Origin: Macrophomina tecta
Taxonomy: Eukaryota > Ascomycota > Dothideomycetes > Botryosphaeriales > Botryosphaeriaceae
Direction: 5' to 3'
NCBI GenBank assembly: GCA_024180945.1
Contig: JAKSGN010000043.1
Coordinates: 2,852,001-2,916,000 of the forward strand
DNA: 64,000 nucleotides
Below, in pieces: positions 1-12,300 of this stretch. How positions within the stretch are numbered: position 1 is the stretch's first letter; each line of letters begins with the position of its first letter. Position numbers and translations under genes: made by a program. Below the pieces are notes generated by a model. The model made no database searches. It was not told the origin of the DNA and worked only from the letters and a program-made list of their open reading frames with translations.

Positions 1-1986
1 GAGGATAACGGCAAAACGCCGGACTTCCTCCTTGCAACCCTCCAAAAGTTCCAATCTCTTGTCGTTCGGAGTTTTCCTTGACCTAGTTGACATGGGCATG
101 TAGTCATCTCCAGGGAAGCTCGTGTCGAAGATATCGTCAAAATAGTTGAGACCATCTTTCTGCACAGCCGGTAGCAGCTCGCAGATGACGTTGAGAGTCT
201 CGAAAACTTGCTCACGGGGACGATGAATCAAGGCCTGCATGATCACCACGCTGTCGATCTTTGTTGCGATGTCCTCAGTGCCGTCCGGAGGTGAGACACC
301 GGTCAGAATCTGGTAGAGAGTGTCGACAACTTTCATCTTGAAAAGCTCCACAGAAAGTCTAGGCGAAGCGCGAGCCGTGATGGAGAGGACACGAAGGAAA
401 AGCGTGTGGATGTTTGGTCCAATCAGGTTGGTCGTGCCCGGTAGGAGGAGTCGCAAAATTGCCTGCAACAGTTCCGGGCTCACCAACTCCTCCAGTTTGC
501 CCTCTTGATACTTGAAACTCTCCACAATCCTGGATACGCAGTAGCAACCCTGTTCGACCACGCGTTGGTCACTGCTATTCAGCACGTTCAGAAGGATAGG
601 CATGACATCGCGAACAGTCGGAAAGCAATCCTCTGGTATGTTGCGGCAGCAATTTGCGGCGGTGGTCACGGCTGTCCTCTGGGTGCTCGTGGGGAAGAAG
701 TCGAGGTACGTCAAGCAGGCATTTAAACCTCCTTCGCGGACGATCGAAGCAGGAAATTCTACGGAAATCTTCTCCAAAGTCTGCGAGGATTTAGTATCGA
801 ACGCTAGGTGTATCTAGCGAAGAAGACTTACACTCAGAGCCTGCTCGGCTAAATCAATGAAATGAATTTCAAGTAGCTTCTGGCACAGAATCGGAACAGC
901 CCCGCCGTAGACGACGTTAGCGGTGGCAGCAGGGAGAGCTTCCATCAAGTTGGCTATGCAACGGCACGCGAGGAGCATGATTTCCGGGTTTTCTTCACCG
1001 AAATCGTTGGGTTGCATGAGCGAAACAAGCTCTTTGACATACTGATCAGGCGGAAAGTGGCCTGCGAGGTTATCTTCAGTCGATACGAGCAAAATCTCAG
1101 AGAGCTCTTGCAAAGCGATCAACTGGACCGACGGATCGTCTTTCTGTCTTAAGTTCTCCAAGATGTTTCGGAGACGCGAGGACATTCCTGACATCATGCC
1201 GCTCAGTGCTCGCAGAGTATTCGACAGGCCAGACGGCCCTCCAGGACGGCCGAGGAAACCACCTCCGAACGGGTCGTCATCGTCGTCATCCTCGTCATAC
1301 CGCGGAGGCACGCCGCCTTCCCCAGTGCTGTCATCGCTCATGCCATGCCGACCTCTGTCTGCGCCCTCGTCTTGTCCTTCCGCGATGTCATCGTCATCCC
1401 TCATTGTAACATCCTCATCGGTCTTTGGAGTTTGCTTCTTCGAGCGACGGCCCGACGGGGCGGCGGAGGTAGAGGGATCTAGGGCCCGAATTAGCGTTCG
1501 AATACCTCGCGGTGACGTAGTGGGATTTAAAGCACCTTGAGTGTCCTTCCTGCGGTTGGTCTTGCGCTTCGCCGCTGGCTGGGCTGCTGTGGGGTTCGAC
1601 TTTTCCTCTGAGGGTCCCGAAGATGGTCTGCGTGCGTCAGTGGTGTGCATTGTTGGCGGCGCGGAGGCAGAATCATACCCAGCGCTGGACATGGCCGTGT
1701 CTGCTCGGCTGGCCTTTCTCCGACGAAGGGTGGTGGACGGGGCTTGTGCGGGGGGCTCCGGCGCGTCAACCTTGGCCCGCTTGGGGCGTTTCGCAGTTGA
1801 AGGGCGTGCGGGCTCGGGGTCCTCGAGCTGGGATTGATCGGGGCTGGGCTCGCGAGCGTTCTGCTTCCGTTTCCGCGTCGACGGGGTTGCCCTCGCAGGT
1901 GCGGTGCTGCTGGGCTGGGCGGGCAAGTGGCTGGAAGAACCTGCTGCTGAGAGCCTCGCAGAAGAGCGAGTGACTCTTGAAGACAT
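1..1986 (-). CDS. UFD4: UFD4/TRIP12-type HECT E3 ubiquitin ligase, 5' part (partial)
   Basis: Ubiquitin-protein ligase of the UFD4/TRIP12 family, which ubiquitinates N-degron and ubiquitin-fusion substrates in cytosol and nucleus. Two exons are visible, 1986-832 and 780-1, joined in phase 0 across a 51-nt GT-AG intron; 645 residues are seen and the frame is open at the window edge. The N-terminus is low complexity (Ser/Ala/Arg/Lys-rich with an acidic stretch of about 14 Asp/Glu near residue 235). From about residue 265 the sequence becomes the armadillo-like repeat block of this family (residues such as SGMMSGMSSRLRNILENL and PEIMLLACRCIANLMEALP). The catalytic HECT domain would lie beyond base 1. 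The ATG at 1986 is the first in frame and leads straight into the typical basic Ser-rich start. It is divergent from the NMN adenylyltransferase gene. Confidence 0.9.
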
Positions 1987-3551
1987 GAGAAACTGATTTG
2001 AGCTGACGGTGGAGCGGTGGGCGATCCTGACGGTGGCGCTTGGTGTCGGGCGTCGCAGCGTCGTGGATCAAGGAAGGCGGAAGGAGGGAGGAGCGAGTTG
2101 CGTGGGGCACGACCGCGGCCGCTTCGCAGTGCAGAAGAGCGGAGGAGAGATGGCGGGGCTGTACCTGGAAGAGAAAGGCGTCGACGTCGAAGATGCGTGC
2201 AGCTGTCCAGGTGGTGAATGTGCTGGTGAATGACACTCCCGGTCCATGCCACAAATCTACGACCTGGCGGCCATAGGCGGGGCGTGCAGGCGGTGGTCGA
2301 AAGCGGAGGCGGTGTGGTGCAAGCTGCGAACGAGCCGGTGGAAGGAACCAGGTGCCGCCAAGATGAAAAAGGAGGATGGGGAGGGCGGGAGGAGGACGCA
2401 GTTGAGATAGACGTAGATGGGGTTCGCTTTCGGCGATTAACGCATTGGCTGCTGCTTAATCAGAGCCAGAGCTGCGTTTCAGACACACAAGCCCAATTGC
2501 ATCCGCGCGCTTGAACCACCCGGCGCCCGCCCAACAGCCCGCACGCGCTTCACGCCGCGCGCTCGGGGCAGCAGGCACGCAAGCGCCAACAGACACAAAT
2601 TCACCGCGGTCGCCCGTCCGCGGCCCGTCCGCCACATTGACTGACTGCGCAGCCTCCGTCGCGTCTCACACCAGCCCGGCCTGGCGCAGCAGCAGTCAGA
2701 TCGCAGCTCGCACGGCTCTCGCAGACGCAGGTTGCCCGTCCCGCGCAACACCGTCCGCCGCGCAATTGCTCCAAAACGGCAGTGCATGGCGCAATGCCGC
2801 CGCGGGGACCGGCTGCCTCGACTGGGCAAGGCCGCGCACGACATGGATCTGCCCGCGATAGCCGGTGCCTGGTCGCAGGCTGAGGCATCTTTCGCCGGCC
2901 GCGGGGTCACGATGGCACAATGGCACAATGGCACAATGGAACCTTCGCAGCGATATCGGGTGATGGAGCTCGCCTACGGCAACGGCGCCGGCCTTGGGGC
3001 GCTGGAAGAGCCTCGTGCGCGCTTCACAATGCAAATGCGGCAGCCTGCCCACGCCCGTCGCGCAAGTTATAAGCAGCGCCGCCGCCCCTCCTGCCGTCAG
3101 GGTCTCGCTCACTTTTTGCATACAACCTATTTATTGCTCCGCATGCTGTGCTAGGCCAAAAACCGCCATAGCCCGCCCTGCAGCGCCGTGACCCCTCATC
3201 GCTGTTGGCTCTACCGTTTTCCGACCCCGCTAGAGCCTGGCGCAGAGCCGTCGCCCGCCCGTCGTCCGCCCAACCACTCTTTCCCTCAAGCCGGCCACCC
3301 CACGCCTACTTCTACCGCTCGCCCGCCCAGCCTTATCTTCGTCTGCATGCGCCTGCCGCTCGTTGTAACGCTCACGGCATAACCTCTCCTCGCCCGCGCG
3401 CGACTCTCCGGCCGATCCGCCGCCGCCGCCGCTACTGCGCACAGCCTCGGACGTCATAGAAGCCCGCTCGACTCATCCTGTCGCCGACCGCCTGCACGCG
3501 ACAAATCCTCCTCCCTCCCCAACAATCTCCGTCGCTCGATCCTGCGCCACG
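1987..3551. promoter_or_regulatory. Divergent intergenic region between UFD4 and NMA1
   Basis: About 1.56 kb separates two divergent start codons. It is GC-rich and has no ORF with family character; the many 60-150 residue frames are chance open frames in GC-rich DNA. A tandem run of an 8-bp unit (ATGGCACA, about 3.5 copies) lies at 2912-2939. The 200 bases before 3552 are C/T-rich, as is usual for fungal 5' leaders. Both promoters must lie here, but no individual element can be assigned. Confidence 0.5.
2912..2939. repeat. 8-bp tandem repeat (ATGGCACA x3.5)
   Basis: Perfect head-to-tail copies of ATGGCACA, followed by a partial copy, in the UFD4-NMA1 intergenic region. This is a short minisatellite-like repeat with no visible coding role. 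Confidence 0.8.
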
Positions 3552-5035
3552 ATGTCCCAACCACAGGAAGCCGCCCAGAATGGCGTCGACGGTGGCTCGC
3601 CGCTCGGCAGCTACGAGTTTCCTACACAACGCCTAAAGAAGGTCTTGAGCGACAGCAGCAGGACACCGTTGGTCCTCGTCGCCTGCGGCTCGTTTAGCCC
3701 GATCACATATTTGCATCTGCGCATCTTCGAAATGGCGCTGGACTGGGTCAGATACAACACCGAATTCGAAGTTATTGGTATGTTGTAACATCCCAGTATC
3801 CTGGCGCGGCACGGCCATGAATTGACTTGGGCTTCCTACAGGCGGTTACCTCTCGCCTGGTGAGTGTACCTAGAAATTTCGAGCGGGAAGACTTCTGCTG
3901 ACATCGTGTCTACAAAGTCGGCGATGCTTACAAGGTACGTTACTATTTTGGCTCGTTGTACCCGCACCGCTGCGCGTGGACAAAGACTTGCGCATTACTA
4001 TTCATTCACCTTCCCTCGGCGTTAAAGCGCCTGAGACATCCCGAACTGCTCCACTTCGGCTGCTTGACAGATTGATAAGCCGAGCTGACTCAACATACGC
4101 AAATTGCGATGACCCCTCTTCCGGACACTGCTGACAATCCCCTAGAAAGCCGGTCTTGCCTCTTCTGAGCACCGTATTCGGATGTGCGAGTTGGCCGTAG
4201 AGGACTCCTCATGGATCTCGGTCGACAAATGGGGTACGGCATGGCACCAATGCAGGGCTCGTGCGAATGCGCTAACATCACGTGACCAGAACCGTTGCAC
4301 AAGGAATACCTCCCCACCGCCAAGGTTCTGGACCATTTCGACCACGAGCTAAACGAGGTCCGTGGTGGAATCGAAGACTACAGCGGTGAGAAGAGGAAAA
4401 TCAAGGTTGCGCTTCTAGCAGGAGGTGAGTTTGCCACAATGGCCCGATTCCTGCCATGTAACCACTGACAAATGCCTGCAGCCGACCTTATTCAGACCAT
4501 GTCTACTCCCAGTAAGATCTAGAGAATCATTGGCAACATACGTTTGCAGTGCTGACCCAATGTTAGACTTGTGGGCACCGAAGGACTTGGACCACATTCT
4601 TGGTCACTGTGAGTTTGCGTGGAAACTAAATCAATTGGCTGAGTCACTGACATCCTGCAGACGGCGCTTTCATTGTCGAGCGCGAAGGTATTACTTCGTT
4701 CTCATTGACCGGCCGAAATTGGTACTGATGCAGGATAGGGACCGATATTGACGATGCTCTTGCTAGTCTTCAACAGTGGCGCGACAACATCTACGTCATC
4801 CACCAATTGGTGAAGAACGATGTCTCCAGTACCAGGATTCGACTTTTTCTGAAGAGAGACATGTCTATTCGCTACCTTGTACCGGAACCAGTTATCAAGT
4901 AAGTTTTCCACCTAGTGGTGCTTCAGGCAATTGGCTGATTCTCGAAGGTATATTGAGGCAAACGGCCTGTACAGTGATGAGAGTGAAAAGAAGGAAGAAA
5001 AGGGCAAGATTGCCGAATCCTCCAAGTCTTCATAG
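3552..5035 (+). CDS. NMA1: Nicotinamide mononucleotide adenylyltransferase (NMNAT)
   Basis: Joins ATP and nicotinic acid or nicotinamide mononucleotide to give NAD precursors/NAD plus pyrophosphate, the last step of NAD synthesis (nucleus/cytosol). I derive ten exons: 3552-3777, 3842-3859, 3918-3934, 4146-4233, 4290-4424, 4482-4511, 4567-4608, 4661-4687, 4739-4898 and 4948-5035. They encode 276 residues, the usual size for the eukaryotic enzyme. Hallmarks are the nucleotide-binding start [16 protein letters not shown] near residue 38, the GGYLSPVGDAYKKAGL loop (pieced together from an 18-nt and a 17-nt micro-exon), and the C-terminal SSTRIR signature near residue 228. The micro-exons are supported by exact family spacing and by frame. 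The gene is divergent from UFD4. Confidence 0.95.
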
Positions 5036-6267
5036 ACGACGACGTCTCAAAAGATGACACCCGACTTACCCCTTCGATCCGCATACGTTCGCAGCCGAGA
5101 AGCAACGCATGCACCATTCGGAGCCCTACGACACAGTTGTCAAGCTTCACGAGACTGTCACGCATTAGGCGTGCATTGCATGATTTACGTTAGGATACCA
5201 AGAGAGAAAGCCCGAACCAGAGCCAGAGTGGTTTTGCTATAAGATTTCGGCGTTCTCTGGAAATTAGAGCGTGAAGAGAGCCGTCACTGGCTGTCGCGCT
5301 TTCCATTCACCTGTAGGATTAGTACTCAGACAATACATGATACCACTGTTCAGACCCCCATCTCATACCATGGGCGCACATCCTCAGAAGTGGTGGGATC
5401 ATCGCTTCCCATGTGTTTTTTCATGAGTAGCTCTTTATCAATGGTCAAGTCCTCTACGCTGTCTATGGCTTTTCATCCTGCAAATGGTTGTTGAGTCGGT
5501 CAAAGCCTCTGTTGAGCATCGCACGGCCCGGAGTAAGAATTCGGTACCATTAGGCTGGGCATCCGAATGCACGAAAGTGGTCAAAAGCGTGAACGCACTT
5601 GCATCCAGGCGATCGCTTGTATTTGCCGCTGCTCACGTGCGTTATCGTGCTCATGCAGGAGGCTCAAAATTGGTTTCGCAGCGGAGGGGGTTCGCAACCC
5701 GGTGGCCTACGGAGGCCTCTGGATGCATGTAGTTATTACACACCGTGAAAAGGGGCTGGCTTATGGTCGTGGCATTCCATACAAGGAAACCTGCAAAGTA
5801 TCCAAGCCACCGCCATGCAAGACAAATCCGGGCAGCGCACGGTTGATCGACGTCATCGACGCATTGACACAAGGGCCCCCCAGACCGCGAAGCGCGGATG
5901 GTGTTGATCTGATCTGGCACAGCGCGATGTTGCCGCAGCAACCGACGCCGCGCCGCCCAGCGTCGCGCCCAGCGAAGGTCTACCAGCCACACGTCTAACA
6001 AGAAAAGACGACGCGCAACTGCCCGGGCAAAAGCTCGTCGAAATTTCCGTGCGTGCGTTTGCTTCGCTGTCCGTCCCCTCCTCGCCCCTCTTCTTGATTC
6101 TTCGCTCTCGTTGTTCCAAGTATTTCTTCATTCATTCCCTTTTGCGCGTCCTTTTCTCCGCATTCCACACATCATCACCGATCTCGCACGACCGTCTCAG
6201 CCACGCGGAAAAAAAAGCCTGCCCCCATTCCTGAACGGCAACACTACTCTCGCGACTCAGTCGAGCC
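5036..6267. other. Intergenic region, NMA1 3' side and exgD promoter
   Basis: No convincing gene. The right end (about 6055-6240) is strongly C/T-rich and probably forms the promoter/5' leader of the glucanase gene that starts at 6268. The rest shows only chance ORFs below 145 residues with no family character. Confidence 0.5.
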
Positions 6268-9033
6268 ATGCCCCGCGACTACGACTCGCCCCGGCGCGAC
6301 CGCGACCGCAACTACTCCCGTGACCGGCATCCCGCCAGCGGCGGCGAAGGCTACCGCTCCGACCGCGAACGCCGCCGCCGCCGTCGCGAGAGCCGCGACC
6401 CAGCCGACGACACCCCTCCCCGCCGCGAGCAGCGTGCCCCCCGCCGCCACACGCGCGACCCGGCCAGCGACCGCGAGTACGACACGGACGCGGCGCGGCA
6501 GCAGCAGCAGCAGCAGCAGCAGCAAGAGCGGCGCCGCCACCGCGGGCACCGCGCCACCGACTCGACGGGCGAGCCCATCCTGCGGCAGCCGGAGCGCTCG
6601 TACGACTCGCCGTACCACAGCGGGTCGCCCAGTCCGAGGAAAAAGCACGCCGCGGCGCATCGTGGGCGGAGGGAGAGAGGGAGCTATGGAGGCGGCGGCG
6701 ACAGTTCGCGGTGGACGGGCACGGACACGCCGGCGAGTAGAGACTCTGGGTCGAGCGGGCGGCCGCTGCTGCATGCAGATGCGCTGGCGCAGTTGGATGT
6801 AATGAACTCGAAGAGCGGGTGGAAGGCGAACGCGTACGACGAGGCGTATCTGAAGCGCGTGAGGGAGCAGGAGGCGGCAATGGAGAAGGAGCGGCAGAGG
6901 GAGGAGAGGAGGGAGAGGAGGCGGGAGAAGGAAGCGAGGGTGATGGAGAGGGAAAAGAGGAGGAGGTATGAGGAGGAGATGGGATTTAGGCGGAGTCGGA
7001 ATGTGGATGTAGAGTTGGAGGATGATGAGGATGAGGGGGAGGCGCAGCGCCTGAAGCCTGCGCATCCTCCTGTTGCTGATGACGGGATTAGGGTGAGGGG
7101 CTATGATGACGAGTATCCGGAGCCCTACACGGATGACCCGTATACAGATGACCCTGCGGAGCCGATACGGAGACGGAGGGAATACACGGAGGAGGAGAGG
7201 GAGGAGAGGCGGCGGAGAAGAAAGGAGAGAGCGCTTGCGGCAACTGCGGTTGCAGGAAGGAACAAGAAAAGCCGCGTCGTGAGTGGACCTCTACTGGAAG
7301 AGGGCGGCAAGGAGGATTACGAGTACCGTCTCGCACAGCGCCGCGGCGGTGGCGGTGGTAGCAGCGATGTTTATTACGACGAAGAGCTGAAGAAGAAAAA
7401 GCGAAAGAAGATCTTCATCATCGTCGGAATCATCGTGCTCATTCTCGCCATTGTAATCCCTGTCGCTGTTGTAGTATCAGGGAAAAACAAGGGCAGCGAT
7501 GGGGATACTGCTGCCGCCACTTCGTCGGACTCGAGTAAACCGGACAACAGCAATTTGAGCGGCATATCCGAAGACGATATCCCGGAGTATGCACGAGGCG
7601 GCCTCCTGGACCCCTTCACTTGGTACGATACAGAAGACTTCAACGTCACCTTCACCAACGACACGGTCGGCGGTCTCTCGATTATGGGCCTCAATTCGAC
7701 ATGGGATGACAGTGTCCAGGCCAACGAACATGTCCCGGCTCTGAACAAAGAGTTCAAGTACGGTGAAATGCCTATCCGGGGTGTTAATGTGGGCGGCTGG
7801 CTCAACATTGAACCGTGGATTACGCCCTCTTTCTTTGAGTCCTACAATACCCGCGACGGTGTCATCGACGAATGGACGCTTACGACTAGTATGGGAGGAA
7901 AGGCCAAAGCAAATCTAGAAGAACACTACTCGTCATGGATCACTAAGCAGACCTGGGTGGACATTCGAAACGCGGGCTTCGACCACGTCCGTATTCCGTT
8001 TAACTACTGGGCTGTCACCACGTATGACGGAGACCCATACGTTGCCAAGGTCTCCTGGCGGTATCTTCTACGCGGCATTGAGTATGCCAGGCAGAATGGC
8101 CTCCGAATCAAGTTAGATTTGCACGGCTTGCCTGGTAGTCAAAATGGCTGGAACCACAGCGGAAGACAAGGCGCCATCGGATGGTTAAACGGCACGGACG
8201 GTACGCTAAACGCGCAGCGCAGCATTGAAATCCATGATCAGCTGTCACAGTTCTTCGCTCAGCCACGCTATAAGAACGTTGTTACGTTGTACGGCCTGGT
8301 AAATGAACCCCGCATGGTGGAGCTCAACACGAACGACGTCCTTTCTTGGTACGACGAGGTCATTCCGAAGATTCGCCAGAACAACATCACGGCCATTCTT
8401 GTCTTTGGCGATGGTTTCCTCGGCCTGGACAATTGGCAGGGTAAGCTGCAGAATTACAAAGACCTCCTGCTTGACGTGCACCAGTACGTCATCTTCAACG
8501 TCGATCTGATCAAATTCTCGCACGCGGAGAAGGTCAACTTTGCCTGCAAAGGCTGGACTCAACAGTCGCTGCGGTCCATGAACACCGAGACCGGCTTCGG
8601 TCCAACTATGTGCGGAGAGTGGTCTCAAGCCGACACGGATTGCACCCAGTACCTCAACAATGTCGGCTGGGGTACCCGTTGGGAGGGCACCTACAATACA
8701 GGCAACAGTAGCACTTCCGTCCTCGAGCCCACTTGTCCCACAGACAACAACCCCGTCTGCTCCTGCGAAAACGCCAACGCCGATCCGTCAAACTACAGCG
8801 ACACGTACAAGAAGTTTTTGCTGCACTTCGCGCTCGCCCAGATGTACAGCTTCGAGCAAGGCTGGGGTTGGTTCTACTGGACGTGGAAGACGGAGAAGGC
8901 GGTTCAGTGGAGTTGGGAGAGCGGGATGAAGGCGGGCATTCTGCCCGAGAAGGCGTGGGATCGCAGTGCATTTCAATGCAATACGACTGATATCCCGGAC
9001 TATTCTGGAGAAGGATTGCCGGAGAACTACTGA
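6268..9033 (+). CDS. exgD: Membrane-anchored exo-1,3-beta-glucanase / glucan 1,3-beta-glucosidase D (GH5)
   Basis: Releases glucose from 1,3-beta-glucan ends, acting in cell-wall remodelling at the cell surface. It is a single exon of 921 residues. It is a type II membrane protein: residues 1 to about 375 form a very charged cytosolic domain (Arg/Asp/Glu-rich, with a nine-Gln tract at 6499-6525), followed by a Lys-rich stop and one helix at about residues 382-403 (IFIIVGIIVLILAIV), a short Ser/Thr linker, then the extracellular GH5 domain from about residue 495. GH5 landmarks are GVNVGGWLN, HVRIPFNYW, LHGLPGSQNG, the acid/base Glu680 in GLVNEPRM and the nucleophile Glu784 in CGEWSQ. The length and the helix upstream of the catalytic domain match the ExgD subfamily and not the secreted ExgA type. 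It is convergent with the glucan lyase. Confidence 0.95.
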   Translation: MPRDYDSPRRDRDRNYSRDRHPASGGEGYRSDRERRRRRRESRDPADDTPPRREQRAPRRHTRDPASDREYDTDAARQQQQQQQQQERRRHRGHRATDSTGEPILRQPERSYDSPYHSGSPSPRKKHAAAHRGRRERGSYGGGGDSSRWTGTDTPASRDSGSSGRPLLHADALAQLDVMNSKSGWKANAYDEAYLKRVREQEAAMEKERQREERRERRREKEARVMEREKRRRYEEEMGFRRSRNVDVELEDDEDEGEAQRLKPAHPPVADDGIRVRGYDDEYPEPYTDDPYTDDPAEPIRRRREYTEEEREERRRRRKERALAATAVAGRNKKSRVVSGPLLEEGGKEDYEYRLAQRRGGGGGSSDVYYDEELKKKKRKKIFIIVGIIVLILAIVIPVAVVVSGKNKGSDGDTAAATSSDSSKPDNSNLSGISEDDIPEYARGGLLDPFTWYDTEDFNVTFTNDTVGGLSIMGLNSTWDDSVQANEHVPALNKEFKYGEMPIRGVNVGGWLNIEPWITPSFFESYNTRDGVIDEWTLTTSMGGKAKANLEEHYSSWITKQTWVDIRNAGFDHVRIPFNYWAVTTYDGDPYVAKVSWRYLLRGIEYARQNGLRIKLDLHGLPGSQNGWNHSGRQGAIGWLNGTDGTLNAQRSIEIHDQLSQFFAQPRYKNVVTLYGLVNEPRMVELNTNDVLSWYDEVIPKIRQNNITAILVFGDGFLGLDNWQGKLQNYKDLLLDVHQYVIFNVDLIKFSHAEKVNFACKGWTQQSLRSMNTETGFGPTMCGEWSQADTDCTQYLNNVGWGTRWEGTYNTGNSSTSVLEPTCPTDNNPVCSCENANADPSNYSDTYKKFLLHFALAQMYSFEQGWGWFYWTWKTEKAVQWSWESGMKAGILPEKAWDRSAFQCNTTDIPDYSGEGLPENY
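6499..6525 (+). repeat. CAG microsatellite encoding polyglutamine
   Basis: Eight CAG codons and one CAA encode nine consecutive Gln in the cytosolic N-terminal domain of the GH5 glucanase. The repeat stays in frame and is likely length-polymorphic. Confidence 0.9.
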
Positions 9034-9341
9034 GAGGTCAATCTCCTCATCTCATGTGTAACGTCCTTTGAGCCTTTGCATTCCGGTTTTCCATTGTTTT
9101 TTTTTTTTTTTTTTTTCTTTGGTTAGATGTATCTGGTGATTGTTGTTTGATAAGCATCAAAGCGCATGAGCGACAGGATTTCATTGCATGATAGACTCAA
9201 TTTCTGGCAATAATCAAAAAAACGCCAACATATTATTATCCCGCTGACACATCATAAAATCATTCAGATCCCTTGCACTTAATGAGAATGGCTGCCTGCC
9301 GCTTGCCGGAAGCTGCAGCTACTATAAGAAAACGACGACTT
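9034..9341. other. Convergent 3' regions of exgD and the glucan lyase
   Basis: 308 bases between two stop codons, with a 20-T run at 9097-9116. It contains only 3' untranslated sequence and presumably both poly(A) sites. I see no gene. Confidence 0.6.
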
Positions 9342-12300
9342 TCACTCATACTTGACCTCAACTTCCGCCTCGACGTGCTTCTCCGTGGGCACCCATACCA
9401 TGGACGCCTTCTTTCCGACGTCCTTGATGACCCTGACCCGGTCGTCGTTGGTGCCAGCACGCACCACGCTGACAGAGACCTTGCTCATGTCGGTTTCGGC
9501 CTCGTGCCAGATAACGAGACGGTACTCGTCGCCGACATCTCGCTTGACCTGCGCATCGTCATACTTCTCCGCGTCCTTGGGGTCGAGCAAGCTGCCCTTC
9601 CAGTACGTAAAGAGCTTGATGCGCCTGTGGGTCACCTTGGTGTCGTCCGTGTCGGTGATTACCTGAGAACTCCGTGTCAGTAGTCGTCGTCCCAGGCGCA
9701 CTGAAAGCCCCCCCCACCCCCCACCCAACCCAGGGGAGGGGGTTGTTGGTTCTTACCTGCTCGATATCGACGCGCCGGAAGTTGCTGCGGGCCGCCTTGT
9801 CGCCGTACTCGTTGTTCGGGCGCGCCTGCGCCTCGTCCACCGCGTCTGTCGGCTGCAAGAACAGGTAGGCGTCATCGGGCGCGCTGCTGCGCGAGACGCC
9901 GTCGTCCAGGTACATGGAGTACTTGCTCGGGCCGCGCTGGACAGAATTGTAAGCAAAGAGATAGATGCCTCGGACGGGGCTGCTGAAGCGTCTTTTGATG
10001 AGACTCACCGAGGAGTGGCCCGGGTAGATGTTGATCGTGATGGGGTTGGCGGGCGCCGACGGGAGCTCCGGCCGAGTGCGGTCGGGCACGCAGTCCCGGA
10101 CCTGAATTTGGGGGATGATGGCACCTGGTGGGTGTGAGTGAATGTTTGCGTGTTGGCAGGGCTTGGGGGGAGTACCTTCTCGGATGTACATCGGACAGAC
10201 GTAGGGAAGCTGGCCGTCCTGCGCGGCAATGTGGCAGTCGTAGGATATGTTGGCGCCGCCCTGGACACTAGGCTGCAAAGGCTCGCCGATGCCGTCATCG
10301 TAGTGCGGACGCAGGTTCAAAGGGAACCACGAGTTGGTGGACGGGAAGTAGATCTCGCGCCTCGCCCGCTTTTGTTCCAGCTGCGGGGCCACGAGGATGT
10401 CGTTACGGACCATGTATTGGCTCTTGTTTGCCCATTCGTGCTGGTTAACGGTTAGCGTAGGTGCCAGGAAAGAATGTTTTCATGTCTTTTACCCTCGAGA
10501 AGAGACTGCCATCCAGCGGATCAGTGATGACCAGTGATCTTGCAATGGGCAATCCTGTGATGCTGTTCTCGAACATGGCATCATACAGCAGTTGCAAGAG
10601 GCTGTAGCGGAGGCGGATATAGTATCTGCTGACCGGCAAGACCGACTCGTAGATATAGCGCTCTCCATCCATAACCTCCCTCCAGTGTTCACGGTACCAT
10701 TCGTCATACCTATATGGCTCCTTGTGCGGATTAGCCTCGGAGTAATGCATGGACCGCCGATGTCACTCACCTGAAAGTCCTTCTTCTTCCAGTCAATGCT
10801 CTCCTTGCCAGTATGCTTGGCGCTGTAGTGGTTTCTGCAATAGAGTTAGAATTGCTATGCATTTAGGGAGTTCCCAACTGACCTGAACCAAGGGAGAAGA
10901 CTGTACGCGCAGTACCAGCGGATCAGCAGTTCGGGGTCAGCGAACGCCGTGAGGTCTCCTTCGGGAGGCTCGAATCCACCCACGTCGGCGCCCGCAATGG
11001 TCACTCCTGCCAAGCCGAGCGCGATGACCTGGGCGACGGAGATTTGTAAAAAGTCCCAGGTCGAAGCGTTGTCTCCGGTCCAGAGGCCGGCGTAGCGCTG
11101 AGCGCCGGCGTAGCTGCCCCTGCCGATGATGAAGTTGCGTTTGCCCTTGCGACAGTCGAGATGGTTGAGACCCTTGAAGGTGGCCTTGTGCAGGTTAAAG
11201 CTGTACAGAGACCAGATCTCGATGGCCGCCTTCTGATCGGTCTGATCCGGGTCTCTGACCAGAGCTTTGGTCTCACCAGGCCAACCGTCGGAGTCAAGCA
11301 TGAGACGGAACGGCCATCTGTAATACCGATCAGCTGCGAGGCCGTGTATTTATATGCTTGGGAACTTACGACTTCATGTCTCCGTATCGCTGAGCCATGC
11401 AGGGGGATGTCATGTCCTGCCACACGAACTCAAGCCCAGTGTTGAACAGGTACTCGTACTGCTTGCCCCACCAGTCTCGAGTTCTTCTTTGGTTCAGATT
11501 AGGATAGTACCCAGGACAGCCTTGCTTGTTCCCATAGGAGACGCCACCACGGAAAAGCTGGCCCTGGTCAGCTTTGTTGAAAGACGCGCTAAAGTCATGA
11601 TTGTCATCAGGCTCTTCAGCATCACTGGGCACAAACGGACGCGTGTAGTACATCTGCGAGCCGCCATACTGCATGTAACGTTGGTCGAACCAGTTCGGTG
11701 CAGACGGATCGATGTTGCGCCGATCCAACACGAAGTGGTTGTTGGCGAGGCCATCGTTCAGCGTGGTGTAGTCCGCATCATTATTGGCATTGATGACGGG
11801 AGTGATGTTGGTGCTACAGCGGACGCCTTTCTTGCGCAACTCCAAGAACATCTTCTCAGGCTCCGGGAACTTCCCTTTGTCGATGGTGAAGGTCCTGTAG
11901 TCACGTTGCATGTCGACATCGATATGCATGCCATCTGGGTTTCAGGTAAGCACGCGCCCAATGACGGAATTGAGAAGTCATACCAAGCGGGATGCCGTAA
12001 TCGCGATATTTCTGAACCGCCTGCTCCACTCTCTGCTGATGGTCGTATCCATAGCAGCCTTGGTGATTGCCAAGCACGAAGCGTGGCATCAGCCTTGGCC
12101 GCCCGATGAGCGACGAGTAGCGACGGATCACCTCGCTGATGTCGTTTCCGGCAATGAAGATGCCTTGGAAGCCATTGAAGCGTGTGGCAATGCGAACCTG
12201 AGTGGTATTGGTTTTGCCAAGATCCACGCAAACATGCGAGTAGTTGTCGATAAAGGTCGCCAATTGAGACATGCTGTCATATGCATTAGCACTGGCAAGT

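Noticed and set aside
6244..7065. Minus-strand frame of 273 codons, Leu/Pro/Ala-rich
   Set aside because: Antisense to the charged N-terminal domain of the GH5 glucanase; repetitive composition explained by that.
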